Assembly (NCBI GenBank): GCA_023150945.1
Contig: JAKLJX010000003.1
Span: 100,603 to 164,602 of the forward strand
Direction of reading: 5' to 3'
Origin: a bacterium
GTDB taxonomy: Bacteria; Zhuqueibacterota; Zhuqueibacteria; Zhuqueibacterales; Zhuqueibacteraceae
Length of the DNA: 64,000 nucleotides
Every line of letters starts with the position of its first letter. Position 1 is the stretch's first letter. Of the stretch, positions 1 to 9,384 are shown one piece after another. Both the position numbers and the translations under genes were made by a program. The notes under the pieces are model-generated. The model did not search any database. It saw only the letters and a program-made list of their open reading frames with translations, and was not told where the DNA came from.

Positions 1-30
1 TCGTCTGTTTCGTCTGCGATTCAAATTGTA

Positions 31-80
31 GCTGCGATTCAAATCGCAGCCTGATCGCAAAAGCCGGCTGAAGCCGGCAG
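31..80. repeat. REP-like double-hairpin repeat, single copy
   Basis: Two adjacent palindromes: GCTGCGATT-CA-AATCGCAGC (31-50) and GCCGGCT-GA-AGCCGGC (63-78), followed by AGGGA. It is the same two-hairpin unit found as a tandem cluster at 24058-24340. The second hairpin differs there by a compensatory pair change (GCCGGC to GTCGGC with GCCGGC to GCCGAC), so the stem rather than the sequence is kept. It lies just upstream of the gene starting at 118. Confidence 0.75.
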
Positions 81-117
81 GGATTGTTGTTGACGGAAAG
101 GCCAATGGTGATGATCT

Positions 118-1359
118 ATGTCTCTCCAACTCTGCGTCTTTGAAGATGAGTATTGCAGTCAGCTCCATCCTCTCAGCCTCACGCGGCCGGTGTTTGATCT
201 GCGCTGCGGCATGACCTCCTTGCTCGAAAAAGTCGTACGGCATTATCCCGGCGCCGGTTTGCATCTATTCGTGCGTGCGTATTTGGTGGAATTGGTGCGG
301 GAGTCGCGGCCGCAGGCAAGGATCAACCAAGCACCGTCCGGGCCGTGTCTTTTCGTGAATGGCCGCTTTTTGTTTGAGACCTGGCCGGCTGCGGAAGGCC
401 GGCCGGCGATTTGGCGCCATGCCGGCAAAATCGTGGCCATGTGCCTGCCGGAGGGATTCTCGGCGACAAGCGTGTTGGCCGCGTCTCCGTTTGCGCTGCC
501 CCCAACCCCGGCCAACGCCACAGAACATGAAATCGCGGGACGCTTCGTCGATTACCCCTGGGATTTGGTCAACAATAATCCCAAAGAATTGGCGCGGGAT
601 TTTGCAGAGGCGAATCTCGGCGGGCAGATTCTCGGCAGCATTTGCCCCGGCGTGACGCTGCTCGATGAAAAGAACATCCACCTCGCCGCCGGCGCGACGA
701 TCAAGCCCGGCGTTGTGCTCGATGCGGAAGAAGGCCCGATCTTCATCGACGCCGGCGCGACGATTATGGCCAATGCTTCCCTGCAGGGACCGTTGTATGT
801 CGGCAAAAAATCCATCATCAAAATGGGCGCGAAGATTTATGAAGGCACAGCCATCGGGCCGGTGTGCAAAATCGGCGGGGAGGTGGAAGAGACGATCGTG
901 CATGGCTTCAGCAACAAACAGCATGAAGGTTTCCTCGGCCATGCTTATCTCGGCGAGTGGGTCAATATCGGCGCCGACACCAACAACAGCGATTTGAAAA
1001 ACAACTATAGTACGGTGAAAGTCTGTATCAATGGTGTGATGGTGGACAGCGGCTCGTTGTTCGCGGGTCTGTTCATGGGCGACCACGCCAAGACCGGCAT
1101 CAACACGATGTTCAACACCGGCACGGTGGTGGGCGTGATGAGCAATGTGTTCGGCGCGGGCTATCCGGACAAATTCATCCCCTCGTTTACCTGGGGTGGC
1201 GTGGAGGCGAGCGAAACATATGCACTGAACAAGGCACTGGAGGTTGCGAGGCGGGTCATGGCCCGCCGCAAGCAAGCGCTGACGCCGGCACAAGAGAACG
1301 TGTTGCGGACCGTGTTCGAGATGACGGCGCAGGAACGCGCGGACTTCAGTGGTGGATAG
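118..1359 (+). CDS. GlmU-like sugar nucleotidyltransferase with left-handed beta-helix domain
   Basis: A 413-residue protein of the alternative GlmU-like family (TIGR03991 type) seen in Bacteroidetes and relatives. The N-terminal third carries the LTRPVFDLRCG motif typical of that family, standing in for a normal nucleotidyltransferase core. Roughly residues 170-370 form hexapeptide-type repeats expected of a left-handed beta-helix acyltransferase, ending with the family-typical FNTGTVVGVMSNVFG stretch. Its expected role is activated amino-sugar (UDP-GlcNAc-type) synthesis for peptidoglycan or LPS; that is family inference. The ATG is preceded by GGTGA at a suitable distance. It stands alone and converges on the next gene. 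Substrate specificity cannot be read from sequence. Confidence 0.82.
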   Translation: MSLQLCVFEDEYCSQLHPLSLTRPVFDLRCGMTSLLEKVVRHYPGAGLHLFVRAYLVELVRESRPQARINQAPSGPCLFVNGRFLFETWPAAEGRPAIWRHAGKIVAMCLPEGFSATSVLAASPFALPPTPANATEHEIAGRFVDYPWDLVNNNPKELARDFAEANLGGQILGSICPGVTLLDEKNIHLAAGATIKPGVVLDAEEGPIFIDAGATIMANASLQGPLYVGKKSIIKMGAKIYEGTAIGPVCKIGGEVEETIVHGFSNKQHEGFLGHAYLGEWVNIGADTNNSDLKNNYSTVKVCINGVMVDSGSLFAGLFMGDHAKTGINTMFNTGTVVGVMSNVFGAGYPDKFIPSFTWGGVEASETYALNKALEVARRVMARRKQALTPAQENVLRTVFEMTAQERADFSGG

Positions 1360-1432
1360 GCTTTGCAAGGTAACAGAGGACTCACCCAAGTCCCACTGCA
1401 GGCCCAAGAGTCCTCCGGCATTTCTCGACACA

Positions 1433-1467
1433 GCCCGGCCGGCATTCTGTTCGCGCCGGGCGGTTTT
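1433..1467 (+). terminator. Candidate intrinsic terminator after the GlmU-like gene
   Basis: GCCCGGC (1433-1439) pairs with GCCGGGC (1455-1461) across a 15-nt loop and is followed by GGTTTTC. It sits between convergent genes. The loop is long and the T-run short, so confidence is moderate. Confidence 0.45.
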
Positions 1468-1597
1468 CATTTGACAGCAGAGTTGTGGCCCGTCGGCGCC
1501 GTCGGAACGAAATGGATGTTCGGCAAAGCGTGTTCGAGACTGCGGTGCCGAGGTTGCTGCCACGAACGCGGCATTCGCGGCAGAGCCTGCGGCCATC

Positions 1598-2536
1598 TCA
1601 CTTCGAGGCTGTCGTCCGGGGCGACACCCGCGGCGTTGCTGCGGTCGACGTCGTGGTCGTTGCCGGGCCGGCGCCGGCCGTGCGCACCACCACCACATCG
1701 CCGGCCATCGCATTCAGGCTGTCAGCCGCGCTGTCGAGATTGCGCGCCAATTCCAAAAAACCTTGATGATTCAAAATCAAAATGAAAGCGCCCCGGGCAG
1801 CAGCGCCGCGGCGCTCGACGAAGGTCGCCGGAACGAACTGGCCTTTCACCAGGCATTCCAGCTCCATGCCCGCGCGCCAGCCCGCCTTTGCCAGCATCGG
1901 CGCCTGGATGTTGGTCACCAGATTGCCGTAGTGATCGCGATGCAAAATTTCCCCCGTAATGCCGGTGTCCGTGAAGCTCGCCGGCGTGCGGTCAAACTGC
2001 ACCGGATCGAAAATCTGCTTGCCGGCATCGCTGATTTTTCTCCCATTTGACAAATGCGCTGCCGCCGGGCCGAAGATGTCGCGGCCCTCGAACGTGGTGG
2101 AGGTGACGCCGCGGCGGTACCACAACACATTGCTGATCTCCACCGCGCGTTTCAGTCCGGAAGTCTTAATGACGTCGGTGAATACGCCGTTGTCCGGGCC
2201 GACGAAGTACTTCTTATCCTGCGTTTCGACGATGATGCGCCGGCGGCTGCCGCCGGCATCCGGATCGACCACTGCCAGGAATACCGTGCCGGCGGGAAAT
2301 TCATTGGCCACTGTCGCCAGCATGTAACTCGCTTCACGCACGTTATAATCCGGCGCCGCATGCGTAATGGTGGCCACCCGCGCCTCGGGGTTGATCGAGA
2401 GAATGGTGCCATACAACGCGCCGACATAGGGGTCATTCCAGCCGTAGTCGGTGAGCACGGCGATCGTCGGCGGGGAGCCGCAGCCGTAACCCAACAGCAA
2501 CGCCATTACCCCCGCCGGGAGAATTCGGGATAACAT
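1598..2536 (-). CDS. Exported DUF62-type SAM hydrolase / SAM hydroxide adenosyltransferase
   Basis: A 312-residue protein whose core matches the DUF62 family (S-adenosylmethionine plus hydroxide or halide to adenosine products). The family opening TDYGWNDPYVGAL is at about residue 29 and the C-terminal signature NHQGFLELARNLDSAA at about residue 254. Unlike ordinary cytoplasmic members it begins with a hydrophobic leader ending in LLGYGC, a plausible lipobox (Cys19). No Met lies between this leader and the catalytic domain, so the leader appears genuine. The last 25 residues are a Thr/Ala-rich tail. It converges on the GlmU-like gene. Activity is family-level knowledge; an extracytoplasmic location is inference and odd for a SAM-using enzyme. 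Confidence 0.8.
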   Translation of the reverse strand: MLSRILPAGVMALLLGYGCGSPPTIAVLTDYGWNDPYVGALYGTILSINPEARVATITHAAPDYNVREASYMLATVANEFPAGTVFLAVVDPDAGGSRRRIIVETQDKKYFVGPDNGVFTDVIKTSGLKRAVEISNVLWYRRGVTSTTFEGRDIFGPAAAHLSNGRKISDAGKQIFDPVQFDRTPASFTDTGITGEILHRDHYGNLVTNIQAPMLAKAGWRAGMELECLVKGQFVPATFVERRGAAARGAFILILNHQGFLELARNLDSAADSLNAMAGDVVVVRTAGAGPATTTTSTAATPRVSPRTTASK

Positions 2537-2780
2537 GTTTTCCTCCAGTATGGTGGATCCAAGGGCCGCTGCAACGAACCGGCGCAGCGCGCCCTGCCGC
2601 CGGCACCGGCCAGCGCCATGCTGGCGGTGCGGGCCGATTCAGGCTCGTTCCCGTATCGTGTTGTCGTGCTGAGCTGTGGTGGGGAAGGGGGAGCATTGAC
2701 GATTCCGGCCGATCTCCGGAATCGCGGCACAGATTGTCGTCAAGAGAGGACAGCGGCGCTGCACCAGTTTGAGCCGGTAG

Positions 2781-3683
2781 TCAGCGCAGGAATTTTTTCA
2801 ACAATATTTCCTGCATGAGTTGCTGCAAATCGAGCTTGCGGTAGTCCGCCGGCAGCTCGAATTTCGCCGCCGCCACGGCTTGCGGCTGGATGCTGGTGAT
2901 TTCGAGCACATGCATGCCGCCGCGCTGCGAGATTTGTTTGGCGAGAATCGGCACGCCTGCGATCGCCTGACGCCACCAGGCCTCGCTTTGCCAGCCGGCG
3001 AGATCGCCGAGCTTCATCTCGCTGAGCAGAGTGTCGAAGGCGCGGCGCAACCCGGGATGCGCCGCGGTTGCCCAGAGCTCAGCGGCTTGTCCCGGACCTT
3101 TGGCGAGATAGCGCAGGCAGGGCAGGCCGTTGATCGTGGCCTGTTCGCCGGTTTTTTTGAATTCCGGCAGTTCGTCGGCGCTGGTGGAAGCTGAGCCTTG
3201 CTGCGCCAATCCCTGCAGCACGTCTTTGGCTGAAATGAGCACGGACTCGCCTTCTTCCGCGCTCAACTCCAGGTAAGCCTGCTGCGCCGGCAACAGCACC
3301 CAACTCTGTTTCTGCTGCGGCCGGGCAAGGTAGATGATCTTTTTACCGAACAGGCTGTGGCCGCTGTTCAAATCGACCTCCACCCGCACGCCGCTTTCGC
3401 CAAAATAGTAGGTGAACTGATCCGCCGGCAGCGCGGCCCCATTTTTTCTTGCAGCCGCGCGCAATTGCTCGAGCGGCTGCTGCAGCACTTGGGCGGGCGA
3501 GAAACCGAAAGCTTCTTCCTCCGGCGTGGGCGTGCCTGCAATGCCGCCGGCCAGCGTAAACAGGATTTCGCGCGGCACGGCAAAGTGGCGCTGTTGCACA
3601 ATGCCGGTAAAGGTTTGCGCCCGCTGCGCAGACGTGAGACCGGCGGTCAACATCAAGAGGGCGAAGCAGCTTGTCGCTCGCAT
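2781..3683 (-). CDS. Secreted protein, DUF4412-like
   Basis: About 300 residues. I choose the inner ATG (MRATSCFALLML...) because it directly opens a classical signal peptide ending near LTSA-QRA; an upstream in-frame start would add 11 residues. The middle (about residues 100-190) resembles DUF4412-type periplasmic proteins: strands with IIYLARPQQKQSWVLLPAQQ and a conserved Tyr-rich YLEL segment, then NGLPCLRYLAKG. There is no enzyme motif. It probably binds a lipid or polymer in the periplasm, but that is a guess. It follows the aminotransferase gene on the same strand by about 100 nt, so the two may be co-transcribed. Confidence 0.6.
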   Translation of the reverse strand: MRATSCFALLMLTAGLTSAQRAQTFTGIVQQRHFAVPREILFTLAGGIAGTPTPEEEAFGFSPAQVLQQPLEQLRAAARKNGAALPADQFTYYFGESGVRVEVDLNSGHSLFGKKIIYLARPQQKQSWVLLPAQQAYLELSAEEGESVLISAKDVLQGLAQQGSASTSADELPEFKKTGEQATINGLPCLRYLAKGPGQAAELWATAAHPGLRRAFDTLLSEMKLGDLAGWQSEAWWRQAIAGVPILAKQISQRGGMHVLEITSIQPQAVAAAKFELPADYRKLDLQQLMQEILLKKFLR

Positions 3684-3785
3684 GCAGCACTCCGGCAAAG
3701 TAAACTCCTGACGCACGAAAGGCCAGCGCGGTGGCCTCGCTGGCCTTTGGAATGAATCACATCGTTGCGGCGCGCATGGCGCTGG

Positions 3786-4994
3786 TCAATTCATCGTCTC
3801 CAAAACCTTTTTGATGCGCTCGAAGGCCCAGTCCAGATCTTCACGGGAAATCACCAGCGGCGGTGCGAAACGAATCACGTGTTCGTGGGTCTCCTTGCAG
3901 AGCAGCGCTTCGTGGCGCAACGCTTCGCAGAAGCGGCGCGCGCCGCCGGCCTCGGGCTTCAATTCCACGCCGATGAACAAGCCGCGGCCGCGCATTTCCT
4001 TCACGTGTTTGCTCTTGATGGTGCGCAGGCGCTCGAGGAAGTAGTGGCCAAGCTCGGCCGAACGTTCCACCAGTTTTTCCTCCTGCAAAACCCGCAGCGC
4101 TGCGCGCGCCACGGCGCAGGCGAGCGGATTGGCGCCGAACGTGCTGCCGTGATCGCCGGCGCGGAAGTTTCCCAGAATGGCTTTGCTGGAAACCACCGCG
4201 GACACCGGATAGAAGCCGCCGGACAGCGCCTTGCCCAAAATCAGCACGTCCGGTTTTACGCCGGCTTCGTGTTGATAGGCGAACAGCTTGCCGGTGCGGC
4301 CCAAACCGGTTTGAATTTCATCCATCATGACCAACACCTTGTTCTGCTGGCAGATCTCCTGCACTTTGGCCAGATAGCCCTTGGGCGGAATCAAGATGCC
4401 GCCTTCGCCCTGAATCGGCTCCACCAGAAACGCGGCGGTGTGCGGCGTGATGGCCCGCGCCAGGGCCTCGCTGTCGCCATAGGGCACGAACACAAAGCCG
4501 GGCGTATGCGGCCCGAAATGCTGGCGGTATTGCGGCTCGGAGGAGAACGAAATCACCGTGGTGGTGCGGCCGTGGAAATTGCCGGTGCACACGATGATTT
4601 CCGCTTGATTGTCCGGAATGCCCTTGCTCATGTAACCCCATTTGCGCGCGGTTTTCACCGCGGTTTCAACCGCTTCCGCGCCGGAGTTCATTGGCAGCAC
4701 CATTTCCATATCGCACAAATCCGCCAGCTCTTTGTAGAGCAGGCCGGTTTGATTGTTGCGAAAGGCCCGCGAAGGCAGCGTCAGCTTCTTCGCCTGCTCC
4801 ACCAGGGCCTGGTAGATGCGCGGATTGCAGTGCCCCTGGCTCACCGCAGAATATGCACTCAAGAAGTCGAGATAGCGGTTGCCCTCGACGTCGTACACCC
4901 ACACGCCCTCGCCCCGCTCCAATACGATATCGAGCGGATGGTAAATGTGGGCGCCATAGTTCTCTTCCAACTGAATGTATTCTTTTGCCGTCAC
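3786..4994 (-). CDS. Ornithine/acetylornithine-type class III aminotransferase
   Basis: A PLP-dependent class-III aminotransferase, closest in feel to ornithine aminotransferase (ornithine plus 2-oxoacid to glutamate semialdehyde plus amino acid). Visible landmarks: the [19 protein letters not shown] phosphate-binding segment, NFHGRTT, the EPIQGEGG loop, [13 protein letters not shown] with the PLP-binding Asp, and [14 protein letters not shown] with the Schiff-base Lys. The start is placed at the GTG at 4992-4994 because AAAGGAG lies six nucleotides upstream and the protein then has 402 residues, normal for the family. An ATG 147 nt upstream would add a basic, non-homologous extension. Acetylornithine aminotransferase (ArgD) is the main alternative. 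Confidence 0.85.
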   Translation of the reverse strand: MTAKEYIQLEENYGAHIYHPLDIVLERGEGVWVYDVEGNRYLDFLSAYSAVSQGHCNPRIYQALVEQAKKLTLPSRAFRNNQTGLLYKELADLCDMEMVLPMNSGAEAVETAVKTARKWGYMSKGIPDNQAEIIVCTGNFHGRTTTVISFSSEPQYRQHFGPHTPGFVFVPYGDSEALARAITPHTAAFLVEPIQGEGGILIPPKGYLAKVQEICQQNKVLVMMDEIQTGLGRTGKLFAYQHEAGVKPDVLILGKALSGGFYPVSAVVSSKAILGNFRAGDHGSTFGANPLACAVARAALRVLQEEKLVERSAELGHYFLERLRTIKSKHVKEMRGRGLFIGVELKPEAGGARRFCEALRHEALLCKETHEHVIRFAPPLVISREDLDWAFERIKKVLETMN

Positions 4995-5287
4995 CTCGAG
5001 CTCCTTTCTCTGTTGCGGGTTCGCCACTATCCGTCTTCCACTCTTGCTAGGTGCATCGCCTCGCGAACGCGCCCCCAGCCGTTTGGATTGCCAGAATCCC
5101 GCGCGGAGACGATGTTTTTTAGGCCGATCAATGTAAGGCAAGCGGCCACAAAAAGCAAAGAGGAAAATACCCGCCAGTTATGTGGATCGGTGAGCCGCGG
5201 CGCAGTTTCAGCCTGGAATTTTGTTGCGCAGCATTGCGAGACTATGCAGGCGGCGGCGTGCACAAATACCTCGCACCGGCTGGCTTT

Positions 5288-7228
5288 TCAGTTCCCCAGC
5301 GCGCGATCGATCACCACATAGATGGTCGCCACTTGCGCCATCACCGTTATCACATCGCGCAGTGTTCTCCAGGTGCTGCCTTCGCCGCGCGTCGGCACCC
5401 AAATAGTATCGCCGCTCGCGAGCGTACCGGCGGCTTTCTCCTCCACGACTTCGCCGGTGGCGCGCACCACTTTGATGCGGTTGTGGCCGGCGTTCCAGCC
5501 GAACCCGCCGGCGCGGGCAATATAGTCATGCACCCGGCCGCCGGCAATCAGCGGCACCCCGCCGGGCTGTCCCACCGCGCCGGTTACATACACCAGCCGG
5601 CTCGCGCGCGGGAACTCGATGAGGTCGCCCGGCTCGAGCAGAACATCCTCGCGGCTGTCGGCCGCGCGCAGCAGTTTTTCGAAATTCACGCTGACGAGCG
5701 TGGCCGCTTCCTGGTTGAATTCGAATTTCAACCTTTCCTGCTCGAAGGCCGTGAGCATCTCGACCGGAATCGGACTGGCGACGGCACTCTGGCCTTGCGG
5801 GCTGTTGCTGCGGCGATGCAAGCGCGCTTCGCGCAGCGAGGCCTCTGGCGTCGGGCCGCCGGCCCGGGCGCAAATCTCCGCCAGCCGCGTTTGCCCCCAT
5901 GCGATCGCATAGAAGCCGGGGAATTGCACTTCGCCGCGCACTTCCACCAGCGGACCGAGGCGCCATTCCGGAATGCGGCGGATAAAGACCTGATCATCCG
6001 CGCCCAAAATCGGACCAGGCGTTGCCAGCGCGTCGTCTTTCCTGGCGAGCGTGATGGTCTCGTGCTGCGGCGGTTGGCCGGGATCGATGCGCACCACCTC
6101 TGCTTCCAGCAAATACGCGGCGCGTGTCAGCCCGCCGGCGCGCTTGATCAAATCACCGACGCGCAAACTCTCTTCAAAAGCATACACGCCCGGAGAATTC
6201 ACCTCGCCGTAGATGGCAACCGTGGCGCGTGCGATATCCTGCAATTTTGAAAAGATGATGACGCGATCGCCGTGGCGCACGCGCACACCGCCGCTTGCGG
6301 CCAGATCGATCATCCGGGTTGCGCGCCGGCCGTCCGGCTCGAGGCGGCTCCATTCAACCTGCTGCCAATTCGCCAGGGCCGTGGTGCCGCCGGCCAGTTC
6401 GATCAGCCCCGCCAATGAATCCGACGCATCATCGCGCAACTCGAAGATGGCCGGCCGATGTACCTCGCCGGCAACTGCGGCCCAGCGCTGTGCCGGCGGC
6501 ACGAACAGCCGATCGCCCGCCTGCAACAAAAACGGCGCCGCCGGCTGCAATTGCAAAAGAGTCTGATAAAGATCGGCGCGCGTTTCCGCGCCCAGCCGGT
6601 TTTGCACGCGAATGTTGCGCAAGGAGCCTGAAGGCAGCACGCCGCCCGCAAGCTGTATGGCATCGAGCACGGTTTGCAGGCCGCTGAGCGAATGGCGGCC
6701 GGGATGGCGCACTTCACCGGCCACTTCCACGACCACGGTTTTGGCTTGCAATAGCGTGGCGGCAAACTCGCGCGTGTTGAAATAGCGCGACATCTGCTGG
6801 CGCAGCCGTTCACGCGCCTGCGTCAGCGTCAAGCCGGCGACCTCCACCAGCCCGGCGGCGGGAATGTAGACCGCGCCTTCGGGCAGCACCGGCACCTCGA
6901 AATCACGCTGCGCCTGGCCGAGCAAATAAATCCCCAGCACGTCGCCCGGCCCGAGACGATAATTCTCCGGCAGCAGAATCTGGCCGAGAGCAGGCGGGCG
7001 AACGGGCGCCGGAGAGAAGAGATTCCCGCCAAAAACCACCAACTCGCCGCGGGGATTCAACCCAATGCCCGCCAGGCGTTGCGCCAGAAATTCACGCCGC
7101 GGATGCGAAAAGACCGAATCTTCTTTGGCAGAGGGAGATTGTGCCTGGACGGCAACGGCCAACCCGGCCGCGGGCAGGAACAACAGAATCATTCGCAGTA
7201 CACCAGCGTGGCACTTGGAGAGTCGCAT
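5288..7228 (-). CDS. SLBB-domain polysaccharide export protein (Wza-like)
   Basis: A 646-residue outer-membrane export protein. A signal peptide (MILLFLPAAGLAVAVQAQ) is followed by a Poly_export domain (YRLGPGDVLGIYLLG, about residues 95-180). A series of SLBB domains follows, marked by VEVAGEVRHPGRHSL, AAVAGEVHRPAIFEL, VAIYGEVNSPGVYAF, VEVRGEVQFPGFYAI and VYVTGAVGQPGGVPL. A C-terminal hydrophobic segment (about the last 25 residues) may anchor it. Such proteins form the outer-membrane channel for capsule or exopolysaccharide. No polymerase, flippase or tyrosine autokinase gene lies nearby, so its partners are elsewhere. The start at 7228 was chosen because everything upstream in frame is antisense to the GH13 gene. 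Confidence 0.85.
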   Translation of the reverse strand: MRLSKCHAGVLRMILLFLPAAGLAVAVQAQSPSAKEDSVFSHPRREFLAQRLAGIGLNPRGELVVFGGNLFSPAPVRPPALGQILLPENYRLGPGDVLGIYLLGQAQRDFEVPVLPEGAVYIPAAGLVEVAGLTLTQARERLRQQMSRYFNTREFAATLLQAKTVVVEVAGEVRHPGRHSLSGLQTVLDAIQLAGGVLPSGSLRNIRVQNRLGAETRADLYQTLLQLQPAAPFLLQAGDRLFVPPAQRWAAVAGEVHRPAIFELRDDASDSLAGLIELAGGTTALANWQQVEWSRLEPDGRRATRMIDLAASGGVRVRHGDRVIIFSKLQDIARATVAIYGEVNSPGVYAFEESLRVGDLIKRAGGLTRAAYLLEAEVVRIDPGQPPQHETITLARKDDALATPGPILGADDQVFIRRIPEWRLGPLVEVRGEVQFPGFYAIAWGQTRLAEICARAGGPTPEASLREARLHRRSNSPQGQSAVASPIPVEMLTAFEQERLKFEFNQEAATLVSVNFEKLLRAADSREDVLLEPGDLIEFPRASRLVYVTGAVGQPGGVPLIAGGRVHDYIARAGGFGWNAGHNRIKVVRATGEVVEEKAAGTLASGDTIWVPTRGEGSTWRTLRDVITVMAQVATIYVVIDRALGN

Positions 7229-7286
7229 GGCAACTTTTCGAGAAAGGTGATCCGGAGTTTCGTACGCGCGTGCGCCCGCAGCCGAT

Positions 7287-9152
7287 TCAAAGTGCTTTGG
7301 CAAGCACCACCACCACCGCCTTGCCCGCCAGCACGTGGCGATTCTCCCCAACCGAGATGAGATTCTTTTCGCCATACAACGTTTGATGGGACTGAAAACG
7401 CGCCGGCAAAACCACCTCTTGCGGGGTGAGCACGCGATTGAACAAACACAGAATGCTCTCGCCAGCGTGGTTGCGACTGAAGGCGACCACATGGTCGCTG
7501 CCGCCGGCTTCCTCAAAGCGGTGATCACCGCGGCGCAGCGCTTCCTGCGCGCGGCGCAGCGCCAACAGAGTTTGGTAGAAGTCGAACAAATCCCAATCGA
7601 AATAAACCAAATCCTCCGGCCGTTCGCCGCCATCGGGCAGCGCCTGCTCCGGTGCGTAGATCAGATCCGGCCACACCATGGGCTTGCGGTTGTCGGGATC
7701 ATCCGCGCCCCACATGCCGGCTTCATCGCCATAGTAAATCATCGGCGCGCCGGGAAAGAGCATCTGAAACGCGATGAGCAGCTTCTGCGTCTCGCGCTCT
7801 TCCGCCGTGGGCCTGCGTGTTTGAAAGTTGGAATGGCGCTCCACACCGCTGTCATGATCGATCACGCGATTGGGATTCACCACCATCGAGGCCAGCCGCT
7901 CGGTGTCGTGGCTGCCCAGCAGGTTCATCATTCCCGCGTGCACCGCGGCCGGATAATCCGTGAAGATCTGCTGCAGATGTGCCTGCAAATCCCGCGTCGC
8001 GTAACGGTTGTGCGTGTCGACGAAATACCGCAGCAGTCCGTCGGCAAAGCGGTAGTTCATCACCGCGTCGAAGATGTCACCCTGCAGCCAGGGCGCGGCG
8101 TTGAACATCTTGTTTTGGCCGTAATCCTCCCACCACACTTCGCCGGTGAGATAGGCCTCAGGATTGATCGCGCGCACCCACTGCCGAAACTCGCGCCAGA
8201 AGCCCTTGGGCACCAATTCCGCAACATCGAGGCGCCAGCCGTCAATGCCGTCGGAGGGATCGCCGTCGCCGTTGGGATCCATCCAGCGCTGCACCACCGC
8301 CTGAAAGAGCCGGCGCGGCCCGGCGGCGAGATTGTCGCCCTCGCGCCGCACCTCCGGCAGGTCTTTCACGCCATACCAGCCTTGATACTCGAATTCGTTC
8401 GCGGGTGTGGCCGGGTCATCCCAGCTTTTGATGATGAACCAATCGGCATAAGGCGACTGCCGGCCGTTCTTCATCACGTCACGAAAAGCCGGATGGGTCA
8501 CGCCCATGTGATTGAACACGCCGTCGATGATAATGCGCATGCCGCGGCGATGCACTTCCTGAATTAGTCTGAGAAACAGGGTATCCGCCGTACTCCACTG
8601 CCAGGTGGTGGGGTCCGCGAAGTTTTCGCTGGCCCAGAGGGCACGATCGCTCTCAGGACGCGGACCGAAATTGTTGTCGATGTGATGATACAGTTCGGTG
8701 TCGTATTTGTGCAGCGTCGGCGATTCGAACATGGGATTCAGATAGATCGCGGTGACGCCCAGCTCGTGCAGATAATCCACTCCGTCGATGATGCCCTGCA
8801 CATCGCCGCCGAACCGGCGCCGGCCGGCGTTGTAGTTGAAGCTCCGGCCGTTGGCTGTTTCCCAGGGCTGAAGCTGGTACCAATCCGCGGTCCATGGACT
8901 GCACTGCCAGGCCGACACCGTGTCGTGCGGCCACGAGCCGAAGGTATCGCGAAAGGTGGGATCATTGGCGGGATCGCCATTGCGAAAGCGTTCGGGAAAA
9001 ATTTGATACCACACGGCGCCCCGGGCCCATTCCGGCACCTCGGGACCAACTGGCGGTTTGTGAGATTGGCAGGCAACCAACAGAAAGCTCAGTAGCAGGA
9101 ACGAGGTGCGGCACAGCGGGAGTGCGCGTCGGCAGCGGCAAAAGGCGGGCAT
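7287..9152 (-). CDS. GH13 alpha-amylase family lipoprotein
   Basis: A 621-residue glycoside hydrolase with a lipoprotein signal (SFLLLSFLLVAC, Cys about 28), so probably anchored in the envelope. All four GH13 signature regions are visible: DGVFNHMG (region I), GWRLDVAEL with the nucleophile Asp (II), TGEVWWE with the acid/base Glu (III) and NLLGSHDTER with the transition-state Asp (IV). The N-terminal WYQIFPERFRNGDPAND resembles cyclomaltodextrinase/neopullulanase-type enzymes. It should hydrolyse alpha-glucans or maltodextrins in the periplasm. GGAGGG sits eight nucleotides upstream of the ATG. The SLBB gene follows 58 nt downstream on the same strand, so co-transcription is likely. Confidence 0.88.
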   Translation of the reverse strand: MPAFCRCRRALPLCRTSFLLLSFLLVACQSHKPPVGPEVPEWARGAVWYQIFPERFRNGDPANDPTFRDTFGSWPHDTVSAWQCSPWTADWYQLQPWETANGRSFNYNAGRRRFGGDVQGIIDGVDYLHELGVTAIYLNPMFESPTLHKYDTELYHHIDNNFGPRPESDRALWASENFADPTTWQWSTADTLFLRLIQEVHRRGMRIIIDGVFNHMGVTHPAFRDVMKNGRQSPYADWFIIKSWDDPATPANEFEYQGWYGVKDLPEVRREGDNLAAGPRRLFQAVVQRWMDPNGDGDPSDGIDGWRLDVAELVPKGFWREFRQWVRAINPEAYLTGEVWWEDYGQNKMFNAAPWLQGDIFDAVMNYRFADGLLRYFVDTHNRYATRDLQAHLQQIFTDYPAAVHAGMMNLLGSHDTERLASMVVNPNRVIDHDSGVERHSNFQTRRPTAEERETQKLLIAFQMLFPGAPMIYYGDEAGMWGADDPDNRKPMVWPDLIYAPEQALPDGGERPEDLVYFDWDLFDFYQTLLALRRAQEALRRGDHRFEEAGGSDHVVAFSRNHAGESILCLFNRVLTPQEVVLPARFQSHQTLYGEKNLISVGENRHVLAGKAVVVVLAKAL

Positions 9153-9384
9153 CGGTCAACCCTCCGGCGTGATTTCATCCGTGAGAAATTTGCCCTCAAG
9201 ATATTCAAGCAGCATTGAAAAAGCAACGGCAATGACGGCGCCGGCAAGCGCCCGCACGCTCACGGCCGTGAGCGCAGTTTGCCGCAACTGCCGGTAAATA
9301 TCCTGCAACTTCCCACCGCCGCAGAAGCGCACGGGCAGCGGACGGCTTGGCCGTTGGCAGGCGACAATCTCTGGACACCAACAC

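Noticed and set aside
265-1713. Long antisense open frame opposite the GlmU-like gene
   Set aside because: High GC creates long open antisense frames throughout; the product is Arg/His-rich without domain character. Similar frames at 3765-5321, 18730-20115 and 38578-40890 were dropped for the same reason.
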